The notes below the pieces were generated by a model. The model was given only the letters and a program-made list of their open reading frames with translations, had not been told where the DNA came from and searched no databases. The translations under genes were made by a program, and so were the position numbers. 64,000 nt of DNA from Flavobacterium weaverense (GTDB lineage: Bacteria; Bacteroidota; Bacteroidia; Flavobacteriales; Flavobacteriaceae), in assembly GCF_003688495.1 (NCBI RefSeq), contig NZ_REFH01000007.1, positions 62,001 to 126,000 on the forward strand, in the 5' to 3' direction. How positions within the stretch are numbered: the stretch's first letter is position 1; each line of letters opens with the position of its first letter. Shown here piece by piece: positions 54,727-61,017 of this stretch.

Positions 54727-55380
54727 AATAGTTACGTTGCTTTTTTTGCCGCAAAAACTCAAAGACGCAAATTTTTTTTCTACCAACTCAATCACATCTA
54801 ATTGTCACGCTGGAATTGTCACGTCTTTAAAAACTTTTTAATAGACGCTTCCAGCGTGACAAAGTTATACTAAAGTGTAATAATTTATTTATGTAATGAA
54901 ATAATAAAAAGCTTAGTGGCTTTGATACTTCGTGGAGTTTTCTTTAAGTTTTAGATATTTTAAAGAGTATAATTATTTCTCCATTTTTTTTTACCAACTC
55001 AATCACAGCTAATTGTCACGCTGGAAGCGTCTCACCTTGAAGAGTTATTGTAATAGTCGCTTCGAGCGTGACAAAGTAACACTAAAGTGTAATAATTCAT
55101 TTATGTAAAGAAATAAGCAAAAGCTTAGTGTCTTTGATATTTCTTGGCTTTTTTTGCTGCAAAGGCACAAAGGCACAAATTTTTTTCCACCAACATAATC
55201 ACAGCTAGCTGTCACGCTGGAAGCGTCTCATCATCAAGAGTTTTTCTAATAGACGCTTCCAGCGTGACAAAGCAATACTAAAGCGTGATAATTTATCTAT
55301 TAAAAGAAATAAGCAAAAGCTTATTACCTTTGAGACTTCGTGGCAATATTTCTTCTCAAATAATCGATAGCTGAAAGCAA
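54727..55380. other. Gene-free region filled by a three-copy repeat
   Basis: No open frame worth calling. The space is taken by three related units described separately, with GCCGCAAAAACTCAAAGACG- and GGCACAAAGGCACAAA-type fragments between them. Confidence 0.7.
54782..55345. repeat. Three direct copies of a hairpin-bearing repeat
   Basis: Units begin at about 54782, 54992 and 55188 (spacing 210 and 196). Each runs from YACCAACNYAATCACANCTA, through an inverted repeat, ACTAAAGYGTRATAATT and AAGCTTA, to TTTGANAYTTC. In the third unit the inverted repeat is perfect: GTCACGCTGGAAGCGTCT (55211-55228) with AGACGCTTCCAGCGTGAC (55251-55268). The other two have decayed arms. Not a CRISPR: units are long, few and diverged. 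Confidence 0.85.
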
Positions 55381-55770
55381 TTAAACTTTCCCACGGCTTT
55401 CAAAAATATTCATAAATAGAAAAGTACTCATTTTTTGAGCTCTTCGTTTTAAAATTTCTGCATTTTCACCTTCAAAAAGTTCGTCGATTGTGGCAAACCA
55501 GTGATTCAACCAAATTCCAAAAATATTTGAAGTTATTTGTTGATCAAATTGCTTGTCTACTGCATTGTGAGCTATAATTGGATTTCCGTGATAATTTTTT
55601 GTGCCAAAAACATTCATGTCCCAGAAGTCAGTTAACTTTTCTAAATGCTCTTCCCAGTCGGTTATCGTTTCATTAAAGAAAAAACCGATTTCCTGATCTG
55701 CCCTAATTTTAGCGTAAAAGGTCCTAACTAAAAGTTGTAGATCGGAACGGTTTTCAATTTGCTTTTTCAT
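55381..55770 (-). CDS. Group III truncated haemoglobin
   Basis: A 129-residue globin of the short 2-on-2 type. LQLLVRTFYAKIRADQEIGFFFNETI is the first helical part. NVFGTKNYHGNPIIAHNAVDKQF holds the family's group III region, and IWLNHWFATIDELFEGENAE the distal-to-proximal region with the haem-ligand histidine. Such globins bind oxygen, nitric oxide or sulphide. It overlaps the preceding membrane protein gene by one base (TAATG). Both appear to be controlled by the nearby Crp/Fnr regulator. Confidence 0.88.
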   Translation of the reverse strand: MKKQIENRSDLQLLVRTFYAKIRADQEIGFFFNETITDWEEHLEKLTDFWDMNVFGTKNYHGNPIIAHNAVDKQFDQQITSNIFGIWLNHWFATIDELFEGENAEILKRRAQKMSTFLFMNIFESRGKV

Positions 55771-56057
55771 TAGATGATAATCTTGTTTATAAATAGTAGG
55801 GAAATGCTTAAAATTACGCTTAAAATAGTAAGGTTAAAAATTACCTTATGTTTCATTTGAGCTAAAATGGAAGTGTTAACTAGCATGCAAATTAAAACAA
55901 TTATTCCTAATTGAAACATTTGTATTAAACTTGTTCCGTTGCGAAGGATATTCATTGCAGCAGCTGATCCTAAACAGCTTTGTCCAATAACGATTAATGT
56001 AGCAAATCCAATAAAATTGTTGTTGAAGTCAGTAAGGGTTTTGTTATATAGTGTCAT
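55770..56057 (-). CDS. Small three-helix membrane protein
   Basis: A 95-residue protein with three transmembrane segments (about 15-35, 47-66 and 72-93) and few charged residues. I do not recognise a named family. It is translationally coupled to the truncated haemoglobin, and its promoter has a -7 box (56088-56081) with a TATGA-N6-TCATA palindrome centred about 42 bases before the expected start of transcription. A role in nitric oxide or oxygen stress is inferred from this context. Confidence 0.75.
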   Translation of the reverse strand: MTLYNKTLTDFNNNFIGFATLIVIGQSCLGSAAAMNILRNGTSLIQMFQLGIIVLICMLVNTSILAQMKHKVIFNLTILSVILSISLLFINKIII

Positions 56058-56080
56058 GATAGTTGAGATTTTTGTTATTA

Positions 56081-56088
56081 CAAATTTA
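56081..56088 (-). promoter_or_regulatory. -7 box of the membrane protein-haemoglobin operon
   Basis: TAAATTTG on the minus strand, 24 bases before the ATG at 56057, with no good -33 element at 17-23 bases. This fits an activator-dependent promoter. Confidence 0.6.
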
Positions 56089-56110
56089 CAGCCTCTTCAA
56101 TTCAACTTTT

Positions 56111-56126
56111 TATGACCTATATCATA
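56111..56126. promoter_or_regulatory. Candidate Crp/Fnr-family binding site
   Basis: TATGA-CCTATA-TCATA, a 5-6-5 inverted repeat with the geometry of CRP sites (TGTGA-N6-TCACA). Its centre is about 42 bases upstream of the predicted transcription start of the haemoglobin operon. Confidence 0.6.
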
Positions 56127-56219
56127 ATGACCCCAAAGGGATAATTATGTTTTTAATTTTTTGAGAATTTGTTATCTGATGTTTTTAGTGCTGTCAGATA
56201 TCCCAAAGATTTTCTACGC

Positions 56220-56816
56220 TTAACGATATACTTTTCTATTGACAATTTTTACTTCTGATTTTTTTTCCAATGTTTTGATAGTTCTAATTACTGTCTCGAC
56301 ACGAAGTCCCGTCAAGTCTCCCATTTGTTGCCGAGTCAAATCAATATGAAAACCTTCTTGCTCCTTTTTAAAATTAAAATAGGTGATTGAATAATCAAAT
56401 AATTGTAACAAGCGATGCTCTGAGTCTTCTGTTGATATTTCAGCGGCCATAACCGATTTGTAATGCAGACGTTGCGCTAAATTTTTAATCATTATTATTG
56501 AAACACTTGGGTTTTCAGCGATTAGTTTCAAAAAGTTTGGTTTTGAAACACAAATTAGCTCGGAGTCTTCAACAGCTTCGGCATTAGCGGGATACGTTCT
56601 TTCTAAAAACAATGGAGGTTCGCCAAAACACTGATGTACTGTAAAAAATCCTTGAATGAATTCTCGACCTTCGTCATTGAAGTTATTCATTTTGACTGAT
56701 CCTGAAATGATTTGGTAATAATGCGTAGCAAAACTATCCTTTTCAAAAATTATTTCTGATTTTTTATAAAACCTTCGCACTGCATCATATTTTTCGATAA
56801 TTTCTATTGGGATCAT
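56220..56816 (-). CDS. Crp/Fnr-family transcriptional regulator
   Basis: A 198-residue regulator with a cyclic-nucleotide-binding-like beta-roll (about 20-120: KSEIIFEKDSFATHYYQIISGSVKMNNFNDEGREFIQGFF, CFGEPPLFLERTYPANAEAVEDSELI). The C-terminal winged helix has LTRQQMGDLTGLRVETVIRTIKTLEKK. It lacks the N-terminal cysteines of Fnr. It probably acts on the adjacent membrane protein-haemoglobin genes through the palindrome at 56111-56126. Its own -7 box is TATCTTTG at 56857-56850. Confidence 0.9.
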   Translation of the reverse strand: MIPIEIIEKYDAVRRFYKKSEIIFEKDSFATHYYQIISGSVKMNNFNDEGREFIQGFFTVHQCFGEPPLFLERTYPANAEAVEDSELICVSKPNFLKLIAENPSVSIIMIKNLAQRLHYKSVMAAEISTEDSEHRLLQLFDYSITYFNFKKEQEGFHIDLTRQQMGDLTGLRVETVIRTIKTLEKKSEVKIVNRKVYR

Positions 56817-56849
56817 GCGCTTTTTACTATTAGATTAGATATCTACAAA

Positions 56850-56857
56850 CAAAGATA
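56850..56857 (-). promoter_or_regulatory. -7 box of the Crp/Fnr-type gene
   Basis: TATCTTTG on the minus strand, 34 bases before the ATG at 56816. Confidence 0.5.
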
Positions 56858-56911
56858 AGTTTTCTTAAAGTAATGCTAACTTTCACAAAAAAGGATACTT
56901 TTACGCCAATT

Positions 56912-57649
56912 ATGAAAAATAGAAAGGAGAATATATACAACCAGATACTAAATGCTAAGCTAAACAGGCAAAAGTTACTGGCAATTCTACTGGATCCAGA
57001 CAAGATTATTTGGTCAGAAATAGATAATCTGATTGCTAAAATAAATCAATCACCTGCTTCACATGTTTTCATTGGCGGAAGCCTCGTTCAAAATAATATT
57101 TTAGACAAATTAATATTGAAAATAAAAGAGAGCTGCATTTTGCCCGTTGTTCTTTTTCCAGGTAATCCGTCCCAAATTTCTAATCAAGCTGATGGAATAC
57201 TATTTTTATCCTTGCTATCCGGGAGAAATTCTGATTATCTAATAGAACATCAAGTGCAGGCAGCGCCAATTTTAAAAGAAACCGATTTAGAAATTATTTC
57301 TACGGGTTATATATTGATAGAAAGTGGAAGCGAAACTGCGGTGCAACGTGTTAGCAAAACCAAACCATTAGATAGGAAAAATGATTCTTTAGCTTTGGCA
57401 ACAGCTCAAGCAGGTGAGATGCTTGGTAAAAAATTAATTTATCTAGAAGCTGGAAGTGGAGCTAAACAAGCGGTTCCTTTAACAATGATTGACTTAGTTT
57501 CTAGAAATATAGAAATTCCTTTAATTGTAGGTGGCGGAATTGTAAGTTTACAAGGGATTCAAGATGCGTATGAAGCGGGAGCTGATCTAGTCGTAATTGG
57601 AACTGCTTTTGAAAATAATATAGAATTTTTTAATTTGGATAAAATATAA
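56912..57649 (+). CDS. GGGP/heptaprenylglyceryl phosphate synthase family protein
   Basis: A 245-residue TIM-barrel enzyme of the PcrB/GGGPS family, which joins a polyprenyl diphosphate to glycerol 1-phosphate. Phosphate- and magnesium-binding segments are ILLDPDK (about residues 26-32), SHVFIGGSL, LFPGNPSQIS, GYILIESGSETAV, KLIYLEAGSGAKQAVP and IVGGGIVSLQGIQDAYEAGADLVVIGTAFE. The ATG at 56912 begins a clean domain start; 13 more codons are open upstream but lie closer to the divergent promoter. First gene of a run with pnuC and the kinase fusion. Confidence 0.92.
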   Translation: MKNRKENIYNQILNAKLNRQKLLAILLDPDKIIWSEIDNLIAKINQSPASHVFIGGSLVQNNILDKLILKIKESCILPVVLFPGNPSQISNQADGILFLSLLSGRNSDYLIEHQVQAAPILKETDLEIISTGYILIESGSETAVQRVSKTKPLDRKNDSLALATAQAGEMLGKKLIYLEAGSGAKQAVPLTMIDLVSRNIEIPLIVGGGIVSLQGIQDAYEAGADLVVIGTAFENNIEFFNLDKI

Positions 57650-57655
57650 ACTTTT

Positions 57656-58279
57656 ATGTTTGATTATTTTTTTGCTCAATATAGTACGTATCCACTTCAT
57701 GAAGTTTACTTAGAGCTTATTGCAGTGTTTTTTGGATTATGTAGTGTTTGGTATGCTAAAAAAGATAATATTTTAGTTTTTCCTACAGGATTAATAAGCA
57801 CTTCGATTTACGCCTATTTATTATGGCAGTGGAGTTTATTAGGCGATTCAATGATTAATGTGTATTATTTTATAATGAGTATTTACGGTTGGTATCATTG
57901 GACTCGTAAAAAAGATAACGTTGAAGAGTTTCCTATATCGATTATGACGTTAAAAGAGAAAAAGATGGCCGTAATTATTTTTATAGCTACTCTTGTTTTT
58001 GTTATACTAGTCTATTTGTATTTTAATAAGTTTACAAGTTGGTATTCCTATTTAGATACGTTACTGACGGGAATTTTCTTTGTAGGAATGTGGCTTATGG
58101 CCAAGAGAAAAATAGAAAACTGGATATTTTGGATTGTTGGAGACATACTTTCTATCCCACTGTATTTAGCAAAGGGATATACTTTTACTAGTTTTCAATA
58201 TATAGTATTTACAATTATTGCCATTTATGGCTATTTAGAATGGAGAAAAATCTTAAACAAAAAAAATCTGCCGTTATAA
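57656..58279 (+). CDS. pnuC: PnuC-family vitamin transporter
   Basis: A 207-residue inner-membrane protein with about seven hydrophobic segments. Family motifs are AVFFGLCSVWYAKKDNILVFPTGLISTSIYAYLLW, INVYYFIMSIYGWYHWTRK and WIFWIVGDILSIPLYLAKGYTFTSFQYIVF. PnuC proteins carry nicotinamide riboside, and Bacteroidota relatives (PnuT) carry thiamine. It starts 6 bases after the PcrB-like gene, and the NadR-type kinase overlaps its end by 40 bases. The kinase suggests nicotinamide riboside; the TPP-riboswitch receptor 1 kb beyond the fusion suggests thiamine. Confidence 0.9.
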   Translation: MFDYFFAQYSTYPLHEVYLELIAVFFGLCSVWYAKKDNILVFPTGLISTSIYAYLLWQWSLLGDSMINVYYFIMSIYGWYHWTRKKDNVEEFPISIMTLKEKKMAVIIFIATLVFVILVYLYFNKFTSWYSYLDTLLTGIFFVGMWLMAKRKIENWIFWIVGDILSIPLYLAKGYTFTSFQYIVFTIIAIYGYLEWRKILNKKNLPL

Positions 58280-60351
58280 AAATTGCATTGTTTGGTCCTG
58301 AAAGTACAGGCAAAACAACCTTAGCAAAACAACTCGCGGCGCATTATGAGACGGCTTGGGTTCCTGAATTTGCGAGGGATTATCTTCAGCAAAAATGGAA
58401 TGGAGGGAATCAAACTTGTGACATAATTGATATTTTACCTATTGCTTACGGCCAGGTGAAGTTAGAAAATGAGAGACTGGCTGTTGCCAATAAATATCTT
58501 TTTTGTGACACTAATATTTTGGTAACAAAGGTTTATTCTGAAGTGTATTATAACTTTTGCGAACCTATACTTGACGCTGCTGCGAAAGAGCATGAATATG
58601 ATTTGTTTTTTCTTACTGATATTGATGTGCCTTGGGAAAAAGATGACATAAGAGACAAAGCCGAAGGTCGTGAAAGTGTTTTTAAGATATTTAAAAAGTC
58701 ACTAGTTGACAATAAAAAACCTTTTATTAAACTAACTGGTAATAAAGAATTACGGCTAAAAATGGCAATTGCTATTTTAGAAGATTTATCTATCGCTAAA
58801 AGTTTAGGCTTTTCATCTACTGATTTTGTCCAAATCTATAATCATGGTATTGCAATAGCAAACATTCAAAAGCAACTGGAATTTCTAAAAACTGGAATTT
58901 CTAAAACGGTTTTAATCAGTCCAGCTTCTATCGATAATGGAATTTTGAAGCTTTCTGATGCTGATTTAAAAGACAAAGCTGATCTGTTCACTAGTAAGAA
59001 GCAATCTTTAACTTTATTAAAGTTTGTGCCTGCATCTGGCGCTGCAACTAGAATGTTCAAGTTCTTAATCACCTTTATTGAGGAATATAAGTTAGAAACA
59101 GAATCGATCAACGCATATATCAATAGGAAGAAAGACAGTGATTTGTCCCTTTTTATTATTGCTATGAACAAGTTTCCTTTTTTTGAGTTAATTGATCAAA
59201 AGCTAAGAACAGAGTTAGTGGATTTTGATTCTTTAGAAAATGATTGTAAGAATTATTATTTTATTAAAGAATTACTTTCCTCTACGGAATTTAATTATGC
59301 TAATAAGCCAAAAGCAATACTACCTTTTCATAAATATAAAAATACAATAGCAACTCCTGTTCAAGAACATTTGTATGAGTGCGCTTACTACGGAACTTCT
59401 AATGATAAGTCGCAGTTGCATTTCACAATTTCTGAAGAACATCAAAGTCAATTTGAGGAGATTGTCGGCTTGGTGAAAAATGACGTTCAAGAAAAGTTCA
59501 ACACTAATATAAATGTGAGCTATTCTTACCAAAATAAGAGTACTGATTCCATAGCAGTTGATTTAAATAATGAAGTACTTAGAGATAGAAATGGTACCTT
59601 GGTATTTAGACCTGGAGGTCACGGTTCGTTAATACAAAACTTAAATGATTTATATGCTGATATTATTTTTGTTAAAAATATTGATAACGTAATTCATAAT
59701 CATAGTGATAGAATTGCGCTTTACAAAAACGCATTAGCAGGAATACTTCTAGAATTGCAGCAGCAGATATTCACTTATTTACATTTAATAGAAAGTAAAG
59801 AATTAACAGAAAAAGAGATAGAGGAGATTTGTTCGTTTATGAGCTTGCAGTTGAATATTAAAGTTGCTCTAAGTAGTTTACCGTTGAGTGAAAAACTTCA
59901 ATATTTAAAAACCATGTTAAATAAACCAATTCGTGTATGTGGAATGGTGCAAAATGAAGGTGAGCCAGGAGGCGGACCATTCTGGGTTTTAGATAAAAAC
60001 GGAATAGTATCCTTGCAGATTGTTGAAAGTTCGCAAGTAGATTTAAATAATGAAGATCAAAAATATATTTTAAATACATCTACTCATTTTAATCCAGTGG
60101 ACTTAGTATGTGGAGTCAAGAATTATCAAAACGAAAAGTTTAATTTGGTTCAATTTGTTGATACTAATGCGGGCTTTATTGTCGAAAAAAATACTTTTGG
60201 CAAAAATATAAAATCCTATGAGTTACCTGGCTTGTGGAATGGAGCGATGGCAAACTGGATTAGTATTTTTGTTGAGGTGCCCTTAGTGACTTTTAATCCT
60301 GTTAAAACAGTCAATGATTTGTTGAAACCAGGACATCAGATTTCTAAATAA
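58240..60351 (+). CDS. NadR-type kinase fused to DUF4301
   Basis: A 703-residue fusion. Residues 14-185 are a P-loop kinase of the NadR type: IALFGPESTGKTTLAKQLA (Walker A at 19-26), YETAWVPEFARDYLQ, YLFCDTNILVTKVYSE and DIDVPWEKDDIRD. It would phosphorylate nicotinamide riboside or a similar nucleoside-like vitamin. Residues about 192-703 are DUF4301: QIYNHGIAIANIQKQLEFLKTG, KFVPASGAATRMFK (261-274), KPKAILPFHKY (356-366), RPGGHGSLIQNLNDL (457-471), VKNIDNV (478-484). KPKAILPFHKY and RPGGHGSL recall nucleotidyltransferases. I recall these as separate genes elsewhere. It overlaps pnuC by 40 bases. Confidence 0.88.
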   Translation: MEKNLKQKKSAVIKIALFGPESTGKTTLAKQLAAHYETAWVPEFARDYLQQKWNGGNQTCDIIDILPIAYGQVKLENERLAVANKYLFCDTNILVTKVYSEVYYNFCEPILDAAAKEHEYDLFFLTDIDVPWEKDDIRDKAEGRESVFKIFKKSLVDNKKPFIKLTGNKELRLKMAIAILEDLSIAKSLGFSSTDFVQIYNHGIAIANIQKQLEFLKTGISKTVLISPASIDNGILKLSDADLKDKADLFTSKKQSLTLLKFVPASGAATRMFKFLITFIEEYKLETESINAYINRKKDSDLSLFIIAMNKFPFFELIDQKLRTELVDFDSLENDCKNYYFIKELLSSTEFNYANKPKAILPFHKYKNTIATPVQEHLYECAYYGTSNDKSQLHFTISEEHQSQFEEIVGLVKNDVQEKFNTNINVSYSYQNKSTDSIAVDLNNEVLRDRNGTLVFRPGGHGSLIQNLNDLYADIIFVKNIDNVIHNHSDRIALYKNALAGILLELQQQIFTYLHLIESKELTEKEIEEICSFMSLQLNIKVALSSLPLSEKLQYLKTMLNKPIRVCGMVQNEGEPGGGPFWVLDKNGIVSLQIVESSQVDLNNEDQKYILNTSTHFNPVDLVCGVKNYQNEKFNLVQFVDTNAGFIVEKNTFGKNIKSYELPGLWNGAMANWISIFVEVPLVTFNPVKTVNDLLKPGHQISK

Positions 60352-60365
60352 AAAATTTACATGCA

Positions 60366-60767
60366 ATGGAAATAGATAAAATTTTATCTGAAGTTACTTA
60401 TAAAGCGGTTCGAAGCAGCGGAGCGGGAGGGCAGAACGTAAACAAAGTTTCTTCAAAAGTGGTACTGAGTTTTGATTTAAAAAATTCTCAAGCACTTTCT
60501 GATGAAGAGAAGTTGCTTTTAGAAACTAATTTGTCGTCGAGGTTAACTAACGATTTAGTCTTAATTTTAAATTGTGACGAAGATAGAAGCCAACTGAAAA
60601 ATAAAGAAATTGTAACAAAGCGCTTTTTGGCTATTGTGAAAAATGGCTTGATAATTCCCAAGGAACGAAAACCAACAAAAATTCCTAAATCGGTAATTAG
60701 AAAGCGAATAAAGTATAAAAAAACTATTTCTGAAATTAAGAAGACAAGAAGAAAGCCTGACTATTGA
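60366..60767 (+). CDS. arfB: ArfB-type peptidyl-tRNA hydrolase
   Basis: A 133-residue ribosome-rescue factor. RSSGAGGQNVNKVSSKV holds the GGQ that hydrolyses peptidyl-tRNA on stalled ribosomes. The C-terminal tail is strongly basic (ERKPTKIPKSVIRKRIKYKKTISEIKKTRRKPDY), as needed to enter the empty mRNA channel. There is no codon-recognition domain, so it is not a standard release factor. It starts 14 bases after the kinase fusion and may share its transcript. Confidence 0.93.
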   Translation: MEIDKILSEVTYKAVRSSGAGGQNVNKVSSKVVLSFDLKNSQALSDEEKLLLETNLSSRLTNDLVLILNCDEDRSQLKNKEIVTKRFLAIVKNGLIIPKERKPTKIPKSVIRKRIKYKKTISEIKKTRRKPDY

Positions 60768-60784
60768 TTTTTTTAGAATTTGTA

Positions 60785-60817
60785 TTTGGATTCTTGGAAT
60801 TTATAGGTTTATCTTTG
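60785..60817 (+). promoter_or_regulatory. Promoter of the TPP-riboswitch transcript
   Basis: TTTG at 60785-60788, 21-base spacer, TATCTTTG at 60810-60817, only a few bases before the riboswitch aptamer. A full consensus match. Confidence 0.8.
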
Positions 60818-60821
60818 CGCC

Positions 60822-60915
60822 GTCTCAAAGGGGTGCTTAGATTCTGAAAATTCAGAATGACAGGCTGAGATCATACCCAACGAACCTGAGCAAGTAATGT
60901 TGCTAAGGGAAAAAA
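60822..60915 (+). promoter_or_regulatory. TPP riboswitch (THI element)
   Basis: The conserved parts are in order: AGGGGTGC, an extended P3 hairpin (ATTCTGA / TCAGAAT), GGCTGAGATCATACCC, GAACCTGAGCAAGTAATG and TTGCTAAGGGAA. It lies about 100 bases before a TonB-dependent receptor gene and should repress it when thiamine diphosphate is plentiful. Confidence 0.95.
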
Positions 60916-60995
60916 CGATATAATGTTAGCGTGCACACTATATTTATATCGTAGTAAACAATCAATAATTTAAAAAAAGAATAATTCCCCCTTTT

Positions 60996-61017
60996 ATTCG
61001 TAATCTTTTTTACGGAT
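60996..61017 (+). promoter_or_regulatory. Hairpin over the receptor start codon
   Basis: ATTCGTAA / TTACGGAT can form an 8-bp stem with one G-U pair and 6-base loop. Its right arm includes the A and U of the start codon at 61016. It is a candidate translational output of the riboswitch. Confidence 0.4.

Noticed and set aside
54782-55345. CRISPR array
   Set aside because: Only three long, diverged units with internal hairpins; no short regular repeats, unique spacers or cas genes.
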